Source: Streptomyces sp. CB01201
GTDB taxonomy: Bacteria; Actinomycetota; Actinomycetes; Streptomycetales; Streptomycetaceae
DNA length: 64,000 nt
Assembly (NCBI RefSeq): GCF_002803085.1
Contig: NZ_NNBJ01000013.1
Coordinates: forward strand, 164,580-228,579
Reading direction: 5' to 3'
In this document: piece by piece, positions 1 to 8,357 of the stretch
Numbering within the stretch: the first letter of the stretch is position 1
Layout of the letters: each line of letters opens with the position of its first letter
Position numbers and translations under genes: made by a program
Notes under the pieces: model-generated
What the model was told of the DNA's origin: nothing
The model's input: the letters and a program-made list of their open reading frames with translations, nothing else
Databases searched by the model: none

Positions 1-995
1 TCGAGGTTGGCGTTGCACTGGTTGCCCTGCTCGCAGGACACCTTGATCTCGTTGTCGCCCTTGGCAAGCGTGACGTTCGCGTACGTGGTGGCCCAGCCCT
101 TGGCCCAGTCGCCGGCCGCGGCGTGCGCGTAGTTCTTCATGTTGATCGGGCGCGACTCGGCCTTGCCGTTGAGCGTTATCGTCGCGTTCGCGTCCGTGCC
201 GGGCACGCCGAAGCGCAGGTTCAGCCGGTACGAGCCGGCCTTGGGGACATTGGCCTTCCAGGTGACCGAGGCGCCCACGTTGTTGAAGTTGCCGACGAAC
301 GCCCCGCCCGTGCCCTTGGCGCCGGGCACGTTGGTGCCGACCTGCGCGGAGCCGCCGAGCGTGAGCGTCGCCGCGTCGCCCTTGGGCAGCTCCGTCGAGC
401 CGGAAGGCGTGGACGACGGGTCGCCGCTCGGCGTGGACGAGGCCTGACTGGATGCCGAATTGCCCGGATTGGCGGTGTTGTCCTTCTTGTCCTTGTCGCC
501 GCTGTTGCTGGCCAGCGCCACCGCGATGCCGATGACGACGGCCGCGACCACGGCGACCGCTCCGATCAGCAGGCCCTTGGTGTTGGGGCCGCGGCCGCCA
601 CCGCCGTTCTGCTGCGGGGGCGGGCCCTGCCGGGGCGGGCCGCCGGCGTAGTTCTCGGGCGCCGCGTACTGCGCGGTCGGCTGCCCGTACTGCTGCTGCG
701 CGGACCCCTGCTGCGGCGGGCCCTGGTACTGCGGAGGGCCTTGATACTGCGGGGCTCCCTGGTACTGCTGCTGCGGGATCTGGCCGCCGTACTTGCGCTC
801 ACCGACCGTGCGCACCTGGTTGTACGACGTCCTGGGGACTCCGGGCTGCTGCTGCCCCACCGTCGGACCCGGGTAGCCGTAGCCGCCACCGGTGCGAGGC
901 GGGTTGGCGCCCTGCGCCTGTCCGTCCTCGTAGAGGTAGCCGAACGGATCGTCGTCCTCGGGGGTGTTCGCGCCGTTGTTGCCGGGCGTCGTCAT
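1..995 (-). CDS. Membrane-anchored carbohydrate-binding (CBM6/35-like) protein, C-terminus cut off
   Basis: The gene reads off the left edge, so its C-terminus is missing. The ATG at 995 is preceded by GAGGAGTGA. The N-terminal 140 residues are Gln/Gly/Pro/Tyr-rich and probably disordered and cytoplasmic. One hydrophobic helix follows at about residues 145-165, then a Ser/Thr/Pro linker. From about residue 210 there is a beta-rich module with GxxVTWKANVPKAGSYRL and KGDNEIKV patterns, resembling CBM6/CBM35 beta-sandwich domains. This suggests a cell-surface protein with an extracellular glycan-binding or structural domain. The family assignment is by eye. No catalytic domain is visible in the part present. 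Confidence 0.75.
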   Translation of the reverse strand, partial: MTTPGNNGANTPEDDDPFGYLYEDGQAQGANPPRTGGGYGYPGPTVGQQQPGVPRTSYNQVRTVGERKYGGQIPQQQYQGAPQYQGPPQYQGPPQQGSAQQQYGQPTAQYAAPENYAGGPPRQGPPPQQNGGGGRGPNTKGLLIGAVAVVAAVVIGIAVALASNSGDKDKKDNTANPGNSASSQASSTPSGDPSSTPSGSTELPKGDAATLTLGGSAQVGTNVPGAKGTGGAFVGNFNNVGASVTWKANVPKAGSYRLNLRFGVPGTDANATITLNGKAESRPINMKNYAHAAAGDWAKGWATTYANVTLAKGDNEIKVSCEQGNQCNANL

Positions 996-1105
996 CCGGG
1001 GTCACTCCTCACTGTCCGCCAGCCGTCGCCGACCGGCCGAGCCTACCCCGAACGGACCACTGCCCGATCTGGCCCCGAGCACACACCGCCGGGGCCGGGC
1101 CGCGG

Positions 1106-2779
1106 TCAGCCCGCGCGGCGGTGGACCTTGGAGCGGGAGCGCTTCTCGATGTACATCCGCTGGTCCGCGGAGCGCAGGACCTCTTCGACGGACATCCCGC
1201 AGCTGGCCCAGCCGATGCCGAAGCTGGCCCCGACGCGGACCGCCCGGCCGTCGACCCGGATGGGCGGAATGATCGCGTTGCGGAGCCGAACCGCCAGGTC
1301 GGCGGCGTCCGCCGCGCCGAGCCCGTCGGCGAGGACGACGAATTCGTCACCCCCGAGCCGGGCGACGGTGTCGCCGTCGCGCACCCCGGTGGTGAGGCGC
1401 CGGGCGACCTCGATCAGGACCGCGTCGCCGGTGTGGTGGCCGAACCGGTCGTTGATCGACTTGAAGCCGTCGAGGTCGCAGAAGAGCACCGCGAGCCCCT
1501 TCGCGCCGTCGTCGATCTCACTGTCGGGGGCCACGGTGTGGACGTGGTGGTCGTACGGTCCGCCGCCGGGCACCGCCTCGAAGTCGAAGCCGTCGGCGCG
1601 GAAGGCGTGCCCGTGGACCTCGGACTCGGCCGCTCCCGGCGGCCGGTCGTAGGCCGCGTCCAGGGATTCGGCCGCGGCCGCCGGGCCGACCGAGTGCGGC
1701 CGGGGACAGAGCCGGGCCGAGAGCCTCGCGCGCAGCTCGGCGCTGTTGGGCAGTCCGGTGAGGGCGTCGTGCGAGGCGCGGTGGGCGAGCTGGAGCTCGT
1801 GCCGCTTGCGGTCCTCGATGTCCTCGACGTGGGTGAGCAGGAAGCGCGGCCCGTCGGCGGTGTCGGCGACCACCGAGTTGCGCAGCGACACCCACACATA
1901 GGTGCCGTCGCGCCGCCCGAGCCGCAGTTCGGCCCGGCCGCCCTCGGCGGAGGTGCGCAGCAGCGTCCCTATGTCCTCGGGGTGTACGAGGTCGGCGAAG
2001 GAGTAGCGCCGCATGACGGAGGCGGGCCGCCCGAGCAGCCGGCACAGCGCGTCGTTGGTGCGCAGCAGGCGCCCGTGCTGGTCGCCGCCCATCTCGGCGA
2101 TGGCCATGCCCGAGGGCGCGTACTCGAAGGCCTGCCGGAAGCTTTCCTCGCTCGCGCGCAGCGCCTGCTGCTCCCGCTCCAGGCGGACCAGGGCGCGCTG
2201 CATGTTTGCGCGCAGCCGGGCATTGCTGATCGCAATCGCGGCCTGCGAGGCGTACATCTGGAGGGCTTCCCGCCCCCAGGCGCCGGGCTTGCGGCCGTTG
2301 CGGGGCTTGTCGACGGAGATGACGCCGAGGAGTTCCTGGGTGCCGCCCGCGGCGTACATCGGGGCGTAGAGGCGGTCCTGGGGATGCCACTCGTCCTCGA
2401 ACCGGGGGTCGGGGCCCTCGGTGTACCACTGCGGTACGTCGTCCTCCAGGAGCACCCAGCCCTCGGTGTGCGGGATGAAGCGCAGGCCGTCCCAGTCCTC
2501 GCCCATCGCGAGGCGGCGCTCCCAGGAGGGGCGCGAGCCGACCCGCCCGGTGATCAGGGCTTCGGCCGCGGCGTTGCCCGCGAAGGCGGCGACGACCAGG
2601 TCACCGTCGGGGCGTACGAGGTTGACGCAGGCCAGCTCGTAGCCGAGCCCGGCGATGACGCCGTCCGCAACGGTCTGCAACGTGTCCGCGAGGCTGCGGG
2701 CCGTGTTGAGCTCTCCGACCACCTGGTGCAGCTGCCGCAGGGTCGCAAGACGGACGTAGGGCTCCGACTCGGTCTCCAT
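1106..2779 (-). CDS. cdgB: Diguanylate cyclase CdgB (GAF-PAS-GGDEF)
   Basis: This enzyme makes cyclic di-GMP from two GTP. The protein has 557 residues: GAF at about 20-180, PAS at about 195-320 (ending VEDIEDRK), then GGDEF. The active-site GGDEF is at 476-480 and an inhibitory I-site RDGD sits exactly five residues before it, so the enzyme should be active and product-inhibited. About 70 extra residues lie between HDALTGLPN and the LFCDLDGFK strand. There are no membrane segments. The ATG at 2779 is chosen for the GGGGAGAG upstream and the family N-terminus; an upstream in-frame start would add 10 residues. The domain order matches S. coelicolor CdgB, a known BldD-regulated developmental gene. 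It diverges from the flavin reductase gene, with a perfect palindrome between them. Confidence 0.93.
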   Translation of the reverse strand: METESEPYVRLATLRQLHQVVGELNTARSLADTLQTVADGVIAGLGYELACVNLVRPDGDLVVAAFAGNAAAEALITGRVGSRPSWERRLAMGEDWDGLRFIPHTEGWVLLEDDVPQWYTEGPDPRFEDEWHPQDRLYAPMYAAGGTQELLGVISVDKPRNGRKPGAWGREALQMYASQAAIAISNARLRANMQRALVRLEREQQALRASEESFRQAFEYAPSGMAIAEMGGDQHGRLLRTNDALCRLLGRPASVMRRYSFADLVHPEDIGTLLRTSAEGGRAELRLGRRDGTYVWVSLRNSVVADTADGPRFLLTHVEDIEDRKRHELQLAHRASHDALTGLPNSAELRARLSARLCPRPHSVGPAAAAESLDAAYDRPPGAAESEVHGHAFRADGFDFEAVPGGGPYDHHVHTVAPDSEIDDGAKGLAVLFCDLDGFKSINDRFGHHTGDAVLIEVARRLTTGVRDGDTVARLGGDEFVVLADGLGAADAADLAVRLRNAIIPPIRVDGRAVRVGASFGIGWASCGMSVEEVLRSADQRMYIEKRSRSKVHRRAG

Positions 2780-2905
2780 TGCTCGCTCTCCCCGAGACCT
2801 CGACAGCAACTCCTGGCTTCAGATCGGCATTCCTTCGTGCACTGTCCAGCCACTGAATCACAGCGAGCTGTCTAGCCGGTACACAGGGTCAACAAATAGT
2901 GCCTT

Positions 2906-2923
2906 CTGTGACTCAAGTCACAG
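2906..2923. promoter_or_regulatory. 8-2-8 perfect palindrome in the cdgB/flavin reductase intergenic region
   Basis: CTGTGACTCAAGTCACAG is a perfect inverted repeat. It fits the CRP pattern TGTGA-N6-TCACA and the Streptomyces Crp pattern GTG-N6-GNCAC. BldD is known to control cdgB and also binds TGA/TCA-type half sites, so it is the alternative. The site lies about 125 bp upstream of the cdgB start and about 200 bp upstream of the flavin reductase start. Confidence 0.5.
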
Positions 2924-3106
2924 CAGATGATGGGGGGTTGGCCGTTCTTTCCGTCTTTGCCCCCTACCTTTCCTGAACGCAAACTGAGAACGGGCCGGAA
3001 GCGGCGGCCCCTTCACACCAGGGCGCCACGGCCGGATCCGGCTCGGCCCAGGGACCTAGGTCCCGCCTGGTCCCAAGGCCCGATGCGCGTCGCGGTGGCA
3101 GGAGAC

Positions 3107-3112
3107 TAGCGT
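3107..3112 (+). promoter_or_regulatory. -10 hexamer TAGCGT, leaderless promoter
   Basis: The hexamer ends 7 nt before the GTG at 3120, which would place the transcription start at the start codon of the flavin reductase gene. No convincing -35 is seen. Confidence 0.45.
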
Positions 3113-3119
3113 TCCGGTT

Positions 3120-3686
3120 GTGTTGCAGACACCCCTGACCGCCGCCCTTTCCGCACTTGCTCCGGAAACCCCGCATCCTGTGGGGGTGAGCAATGACGAG
3201 TTCCGCGCCGCGATGTCCCGACTGGCCGCAGGCGTCGTCCTGGTGACCGCGCACGACACCGACGACGGCCCGCGCGGCGAAGACGTCGGCATGACCGCGA
3301 CGGCCTTCCTCTCCGTCTCCCTCGACCCGCCCCTCGTCCTCATCTCGCTGCGCAACGGCTCGCGCATGGACGACCTCCTCGCGGAGCAGCCGCTGTGGGC
3401 GGTGTCCCTGCTGTCCGAGAGCCAGCGGCACATCGCGGGCCGGTTCGCGATGAAGGGCCGGATCAGCGACCGCCTGCTGTTCGAGGACATCCCGTACACC
3501 CGCGGCGAGGCCAGCGGCGCCCCTCTGGTCGGCGGCGCGCTCGCGACCCTGGAGTGCCGCACCGAGCAGCGCGTGGCGGCGGGCGACCACACCCTGGCCA
3601 TCGGCCGCGTCCTGACGGCGGCCCTGCCGAGCGCGGAGGGCGGGCCGCTCACGTACTTCCGGGGGCGGTACCGGCAGTTGGGGTGA
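3120..3686 (+). CDS. Flavin reductase-like, FMN-binding split-barrel protein
   Basis: This 188-residue protein has the flavin reductase-like fold: FRAAMSRLAAGVVLVTA, then MTATAFLSVSLDPPLVLISL, then FAMKG and the closing LTYFRGRYRQL. Relatives reduce FMN/FAD with NAD(P)H or supply reduced flavin to a monooxygenase; the partner here is unknown. The GTG at 3120 sits 7 nt after TAGCGT and is likely the first nucleotide of a leaderless mRNA. An internal GTG at 3186 would give a shorter, more family-typical start, so the N-terminus is uncertain. Its 3' end overlaps the convergent gene at 3649-3960 by 38 bp. Confidence 0.85.
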   Translation: MLQTPLTAALSALAPETPHPVGVSNDEFRAAMSRLAAGVVLVTAHDTDDGPRGEDVGMTATAFLSVSLDPPLVLISLRNGSRMDDLLAEQPLWAVSLLSESQRHIAGRFAMKGRISDRLLFEDIPYTRGEASGAPLVGGALATLECRTEQRVAAGDHTLAIGRVLTAALPSAEGGPLTYFRGRYRQLG

Positions 3687-3960
3687 CCTGACCGCCGTCC
3701 GGGTCAGCCGGGCGATCCTCGCAGCCGCGGCCGGGCAGGAAGCTCCTCTGAGACTCCCGCGTCAGCCCGGCCGCACGCGCGGCTTCCGTCTGCTTGGCCG
3801 AGGCGGGACTCAGGTCGCCGGTCCGGATCGTGGCCTCACGCAACTGACCCCACGGGGGCGGCCGCAGGAACGCCACCCTCAGCAGGCCGTCGCCGAGGTC
3901 GAGGGTGATGAGCCCCGTGCGGCCTTCACGCTCGTACACGACGTAGTCCCACCGCTTCAC
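3649..3960 (-). CDS. Hypothetical protein, last gene of a coupled three-gene operon
   Basis: The 103-residue product begins VKRWDYVVYEREGRTGLITLD and has no family I recognise. The first 55 residues look like a small beta-rich fold; the tail is Gly/Pro/Thr-rich and probably disordered. The GTG start overlaps the TGA of the upstream gene in a GTGA tetranucleotide at 3957-3960, so translation is probably coupled. The last 38 bp run antisense through the end of the flavin reductase gene. Confidence 0.6.
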   Translation of the reverse strand: MKRWDYVVYEREGRTGLITLDLGDGLLRVAFLRPPPWGQLREATIRTGDLSPASAKQTEAARAAGLTRESQRSFLPGRGCEDRPADPDGGQVTPTAGTAPGST

Positions 3961-4487
3961 GTCGCGGCTCCCCCGTCGAGCACGGCCGGAGCGTGCGAAA
4001 CCGGCCACCTTCTCGGCGCCGGCCGGGCGAGGAGCCGTTCCTGCCCGACCCGCGCCAGGTCGGCGACCCGGACGGGATCGCACACGTCACCCACGCGTTC
4101 CGGCGCCACGACCCAGTGCGCACCCGGCCCCTGCCTGCGGCTGGGGTGCGGAACCGCGAGCCCGGTCCCACGCCCCAGGCAACGGCTCGCCGGGGCCTGC
4201 CAGTCCCGTGCGGTCCGGGTCGGGGCCAGGGCGTAGTACGCGCCCGAATCTCGGATGACCGCCCCCTGGAGGTACTCCGCCAGGAACCAGGCGAGCGTCG
4301 CGTGCGCGGTGCTGCTCACGGCGGCGTGCACGACCGCGTCGGCGATCCGCACGGCCTCGAACCGGGCCCCGAGCGCGATCACGGGAGTCGCCTCCGGATC
4401 GCGCCCCCACTCCCGCAGCACCTGCCCGGCCTCGGGCATCGGGCCTGCGAGCCATGCGGTGAGCTGCCGTACGTCCGCGGTGCTCAT
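3957..4487 (-). CDS. Hypothetical protein of a small XRE-linked operon
   Basis: The product has 176 residues and begins MSTADVRQLTAWLAGPMPE. The middle (about 30-130) has regular alternation and includes WFLAEYLQGAVIRDSGAYYALAP-type segments; the C-terminus is Arg/Pro-rich. I do not recognise the family or any catalytic motif. The ATG at 4487 overlaps the TGA of the preceding 36-residue reading frame in ATGA, and its own stop overlaps the next start in GTGA. There is no Shine-Dalgarno sequence of its own, which fits translational coupling. The XRE regulator gene lies just upstream on the same strand. Confidence 0.62.
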   Translation of the reverse strand: MSTADVRQLTAWLAGPMPEAGQVLREWGRDPEATPVIALGARFEAVRIADAVVHAAVSSTAHATLAWFLAEYLQGAVIRDSGAYYALAPTRTARDWQAPASRCLGRGTGLAVPHPSRRQGPGAHWVVAPERVGDVCDPVRVADLARVGQERLLARPAPRRWPVSHAPAVLDGGAAT

Positions 4488-4594
4488 ACCGCGGCGCCGG
4501 GGGTGTTGACGGCGTCCCGTTCGACGTCGGCCAAGGTCGGGCGGGCACCTCCGACACTGGGCCGAGTGGGGGCCGTTCTGCGAGGCACGTTCAT
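4484..4594 (-). CDS. 36-residue peptide, first cistron of the overlapping operon
   Basis: A short reading frame begins MNVPRRTAPTRPSVGG and ends NTPGAAV. GGAG lies 6 nt before the ATG at 4594. Its TGA overlaps the ATG of the next gene (ATGA, 4484-4487). Good ribosome binding plus coupling suggests it is translated, either as a real peptide or as the translational loader for the poorly initiated gene behind it. It has no hydrophobic segment or cysteines. Confidence 0.5.
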   Translation of the reverse strand: MNVPRRTAPTRPSVGGARPTLADVERDAVNTPGAAV

Positions 4595-4693
4595 CATCTG
4601 CTCCGGTTCCTTCACTGGCATGGAGTGAAGGTAGGGGTGGATCAGACCCGTTACCCGAACAGGGAGTTCGGGCGAACCCAGGGTTCGGGTCCG

Positions 4694-5908
4694 TCAGGTG
4701 ATGTGGAGACGTTCGGCAAGGCTGTCGACCTGGCGGCGATAGGTGGGCCGTACCCGTCTGCGCAGTTCTGCGATGAGGGTGATCGCCGTCGGGCTGCGCG
4801 AAAGATCCTCCGGTGAGAGTTCCTCCAGTGCGAGGAGGTGGACGAGGACCGCGGCGTCGTCCCGGCGCATGGCGTAGCAGCGAGCGACTTCCAGGGTGAA
4901 CGTGAACTGCCGCTCCCGGCTGGGCAGGGCTTCGGTGTCGACTTCGTCCGCGACTCGCAGCGCTTCGGCCGACTCGCCGGCAAGCATCTCGATACTGAGG
5001 GCGTGCAGTTCCACGTTCGTGGGACCGAAGACGGTGTGCTGCACGTTGCCTTCCCCGGCCTCCCTCGCGAGGGGGACGGCCTTCTCCGCCAGGCGCGCTC
5101 GGGCGTTCCACCACTGGTGGTGGCGGGCCGCGGCAACAACGGCGACGAGTTCCAGGGCGCCCTGGATGGCGCTGATCCGAGGGGTTCTGGTCTCGCGGTC
5201 GAGTCGGCTGACGGCATTGAGTGCGATGTCGGCGGCCTCTTCGAGGGCGTCGTCGCGAGGATCGGAGAGCAGAACGTGGCCGAGATTCCAGGATGCCGCG
5301 GCGATCCGAACCGGATCGTCGGCGTCTTCGGCGGCGCGAACGGCCCGATCGGCGACCATCAGGGACAGATCGAGGCGCCCAACACGGCGGCAGTAGGAGC
5401 GCAGCAGCCCGTACAGGTCGACAGACGTGCGCAGGGCATCACGCCGGGCCGCCGGGTCGCTGCCGTCGCGGTGGACACGTACCGCGTGCTCGACATCCAC
5501 GATGAGAGCGGGGAGTACGACGGCGATGCCAGTGAAGCGCGTCGTTGAGGTCTGCCAGATCCGCCACGCCCGTTCGACCCGCTCACGGAGCACTGCGGAC
5601 TCGACGGGCTCGCCGGACCGGGCTGGGCCGTAGCCCATGAGTGCGCGGGCGACGGCTGGTTCGTCGGTCACGGGTGCCGGGAGTTCGGGTGGGGTCTGCT
5701 CGGCGAGGAGGGCGGCGACGGGTACGCCTAGTTCGGCGGCGAGGCGGGAGAGCACGGCGGCGGAGGGGACGCGTGCGCCGTTCTCGATGAGGGACAGGTA
5801 GCGCTCGCTGATGCCGCAAAGACCGGCGACGGCGGCCTGTGTGCGGTTGCCGTTCGTGGTGCGGTAGTACGCGATCCGCCCACCGATCGGCAGTCTTGGT
5901 GCGTCCAT
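4694..5908 (-). CDS. XRE-family regulator with TPR-like C-terminal domain
   Basis: The 404-residue protein begins MDAPRLPIGGRIAYYR. A helix-turn-helix lies at residues 15-70 (TQAAVAGLCGISERYLSLIENGARVPS), followed by some 330 residues of alpha-helical repeats resembling TPRs (ASWNLGHVLL, ALSIEMLAGESAEAL). This is a large, expanded actinomycete family of mostly unknown effector. GGGAGGGAG precedes the ATG at 5908. It is divergent from a HAD phosphatase, a pairing often seen for this family, and sits upstream of the small coupled operon on the same strand. Confidence 0.85.
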   Translation of the reverse strand: MDAPRLPIGGRIAYYRTTNGNRTQAAVAGLCGISERYLSLIENGARVPSAAVLSRLAAELGVPVAALLAEQTPPELPAPVTDEPAVARALMGYGPARSGEPVESAVLRERVERAWRIWQTSTTRFTGIAVVLPALIVDVEHAVRVHRDGSDPAARRDALRTSVDLYGLLRSYCRRVGRLDLSLMVADRAVRAAEDADDPVRIAAASWNLGHVLLSDPRDDALEEAADIALNAVSRLDRETRTPRISAIQGALELVAVVAAARHHQWWNARARLAEKAVPLAREAGEGNVQHTVFGPTNVELHALSIEMLAGESAEALRVADEVDTEALPSRERQFTFTLEVARCYAMRRDDAAVLVHLLALEELSPEDLSRSPTAITLIAELRRRVRPTYRRQVDSLAERLHIT

Positions 5909-6043
5909 GTTGTGCTCGCTCCCTCCCCGCGTGGTGGGTGTTCCGTCAGCCTAGGGCGACGACACACGTCGCGGACACTTTCTGTGACCATCGGTGCACA
6001 GGCTCGATACCTTGTGGGATTCGGGGAGTTGGGGAGGCCGGAC

Positions 6044-6715
6044 ATGCGGCTGGTGCTGTGGGACATCGACCACACTTTGATCTCGACACGTGGGGTGGGG
6101 AGGGAGCTGTCGGCTGCGGCGTTCCTTCGTGTGACGGGGCAGCCGATGCGGGAGCAGGCGAAGATCGACGGGATTACAGAGCCGGTCATCTTTCGGGAGA
6201 CCGCGAAGCTGCACGGCCTGGTTACTGGGCGAGCGGACTTCGAGGAGTTCGCCCAGGTGCTGTCCGAGGAGCATCGGACTCGGTCGGGTGAACTGCGCGA
6301 GCACGGGGTAGCGCTGGCCGGCGCTGCCGCGGCCCTCGGAGCCCTTGACGCGGCCCGCGTGACACAGACCGTGGTGTCGGGAAACGTACGGGCCGTGGCG
6401 GGGATCAAGCTGGCTGTGTTCGGGCTCGACCGGCACATCCGCTGGGAGCTCGGCGCCTATGGTGAAGACGCGGACGGACGAGCGGAGTTGGTACGGCTTG
6501 CCCTGGAGCGTTCCGGCGCGACGGCCGTAGACACGGTGCTGATCGGCGATACCCCGGCCGACGTCCAGGCAGGGCTCGCTAACGGGGTGCGGGTCATCGC
6601 CGTGGCCACGGGGAGCAGTGACGAGCACGAGCTGCGCGGTTGTGGGCCGTTCGCGGTTCTGCCGGATCTGTCCGATACGGAGCGTTTGGTGATGCTGATC
6701 GCCGAGGGGGCGTAG
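6044..6715 (+). CDS. HAD-superfamily phosphatase
   Basis: The 223-residue protein begins MRLVLWDIDHTLISTRG: motif I is DxD at residues 7-9. The threonine/serine motif II is in TQTVVSGN, a lysine follows in VAGIKLAVF, and motif IV is in LIGDTPADVQ. The small helical cap between motifs I and II places it with phosphoglycolate-phosphatase-like hydrolases. The substrate cannot be predicted. The start at 6044 is supported by GGGGAGG. It is divergent from the XRE regulator at 4694-5908, which may control it. Confidence 0.85.
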   Translation: MRLVLWDIDHTLISTRGVGRELSAAAFLRVTGQPMREQAKIDGITEPVIFRETAKLHGLVTGRADFEEFAQVLSEEHRTRSGELREHGVALAGAAAALGALDAARVTQTVVSGNVRAVAGIKLAVFGLDRHIRWELGAYGEDADGRAELVRLALERSGATAVDTVLIGDTPADVQAGLANGVRVIAVATGSSDEHELRGCGPFAVLPDLSDTERLVMLIAEGA

Positions 6716-6844
6716 GGGCCATCGTCGTACCCCTACGGGAGCCGGAGGCTTCTCGGGCCGACGCCGCCGACCGCCGCCGAAGGCCGAACCGGCACCCGGC
6801 CCGGCATCTCCGAGGGAAGGGCCCGGCACCGGCGCCCCCGGCGC

Positions 6845-7270
6845 CTACCAGTCCCGCCCCGAGCGCCCCTTCTTCGTCTGGGCGCGGGCCTTCTTCTCGC
6901 GCAGGCGGCGCTCGTTGATGCCGCGCGGGATCTTCGTGGCCCGGCGCGGCTTGGGCGGCGGGGCGGTCGCCTCGGCGAGCAGCGAGGCCAGGCGCACGGC
7001 CGCCGTCTCCCGGTTGCGCCACTGCGAGCGGTGCTCGGACGCGCGTACGGACACGACGCCGCCCACCAGACGGCTCGCGAGCCGTTCCAGGGCGCGGGCC
7101 TTCCAGACCTCCGGCAGCGCCTCGGTCTTCGCGAGGTCGAAGCGGAGCTCCACCTGGGAGTCGCTGGTGTTGACGTGCTGGCCGCCGGGCCCTGACGACC
7201 TGGAGAAACGCCAGATCAGCTCGGCCTCCGGGAGGGAGACGGAGCCGCGGATGACATAGGGCCCGGACAT
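6845..7270 (-). CDS. arfB: Peptidyl-tRNA hydrolase ArfB-like ribosome rescue factor
   Basis: The protein has 141 residues with the release-factor motif SSGPGGQHVNTSDSQVEL; the GGQ is near residue 27. A basic tail (REKKARAQTKKGRSGRDW) matches the mRNA-channel-binding tail of ArfB/YaeJ. It lacks the stop-codon recognition domain of RF1/RF2. Its predicted role is to release peptides from ribosomes stalled without a stop codon. The ATG at 7270 gives the family N-terminus MSGPYVIRG; an ATG at 7279 would add three residues. Neither has a strong ribosome-binding site. Confidence 0.88.
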   Translation of the reverse strand: MSGPYVIRGSVSLPEAELIWRFSRSSGPGGQHVNTSDSQVELRFDLAKTEALPEVWKARALERLASRLVGGVVSVRASEHRSQWRNRETAAVRLASLLAEATAPPPKPRRATKIPRGINERRLREKKARAQTKKGRSGRDW

Positions 7271-7479
7271 GACATCCATGGTGCCGGGTACGCGGCACCC
7301 CGTCACGCGCTTTTCGCGGTCGCGGGGCCCCCGGCGACGGGCCGCGACCGCCCTTGACGGCCCTTTGGCAAAGAAAGCAAAGCGGGATGGAACCTCTCGG
7401 TCCCCTGCCGACGTTATGGGAGATGACGGTAGCTTCGGGACGGCTCGAAGCCCGCACACCACGATGAAGGGGACATCCC

Positions 7480-8055
7480 ATGGCTGTAAGCCTGTCCAAG
7501 GGCGGCAACGTCTCGCTCACCAAGGAGGCCCCGGGCCTGACCGCCGTCACGGTCGGCCTCGGCTGGGACGTCCGCACCACCACCGGAACCGACTTCGACC
7601 TGGACGCCTCGGCCATCGCGGTGAACGCCACGGGCAAGGTCTACTCCGACGGCCACTTCGTCTTCTTCAACAACAAGTCGACGCCGGACCAGACCATCGT
7701 CCACACCGGTGACAACACCACGGGCCAGGGCGAGGGCGACGACGAGGCGATCAACGTCAACCTGGCCGGCCTGCCCGCCGACGTCGACAAGATCGTCTTC
7801 CCGGTCTCCATCTACGACGCCGAGACGCGCTCGCAGAACTTCGGCCAGGTGCGCAACGCCTACATCCGCATCGTGAACCAGGCCGGCGGCGCTGAGATCG
7901 CCCGCTACGACCTGAGCGAGGACGCCGCCACCGAGACCGCGATGGTCTTCGGCGAGCTGTACCGCAACGGCGCCGAGTGGAAGTTCCGTGCCGTGGGCCA
8001 GGGTTACGCCTCGGGCCTGGTCGGCATCGCGCAGGACTTCGGCGTCAACGTCTGA
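7480..8055 (+). CDS. terD: TerD-family tellurium/stress protein
   Basis: A single TerD domain fills the 191 residues: MAVSLSKGGNVSLTKE, DFDLDASAIAV, HFVFFNNKSTPD, GDDEAINVNLAGLP and the closing GLVGIAQDFGVNV. The acidic DxDLD and DDE positions expected to bind Ca2+ are present. Family members act in tellurite and general envelope stress and in Streptomyces development; the molecular mechanism is unsettled. AAGGGGAC precedes the ATG. The gene is monocistronic and ends at a strong hairpin. The same FVFFNN motif recurs in the Mrr-TerD fusion at 21163-23304. Confidence 0.94.
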   Translation: MAVSLSKGGNVSLTKEAPGLTAVTVGLGWDVRTTTGTDFDLDASAIAVNATGKVYSDGHFVFFNNKSTPDQTIVHTGDNTTGQGEGDDEAINVNLAGLPADVDKIVFPVSIYDAETRSQNFGQVRNAYIRIVNQAGGAEIARYDLSEDAATETAMVFGELYRNGAEWKFRAVGQGYASGLVGIAQDFGVNV

Positions 8056-8083
8056 CGTTCGGCCGTTCCCAACGGCAGTTGAG

Positions 8084-8126
8084 CGCGAAGGTGCCCCCGG
8101 CGATCATCGCCGGGGGCACCTTCGCG
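8084..8126 (+). terminator. Factor-independent terminator hairpin of terD
   Basis: A perfect 21-bp stem (CGCGAAGGTGCCCCCGG... pairing with 8106-8126) closes on one unpaired base at 8105. It lies 28 bp after the terD stop. As usual in Streptomyces there is no U-tract. Confidence 0.85.
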
Positions 8127-8357
8127 TCCGGCGTGGCGGACACCATCCGCGCCGGGGGCGCCTTTCACGCGCTCGCCGAGCACGCGGACCCCCTCAGCAA
8201 CTCCCTTACCGGCGGCTTGAATTAGTCGTTCAGCGGACAGCATCCACCTGTTTTCGGACACGATCAGGTCAAATAGTTGTCGCGTCACTGTCAAGAAGAG
8301 GTCATCGCCTGGCAGTCTCCCATTCGCCCCCACGGAACGAGTGAAGGAGACCACCGA

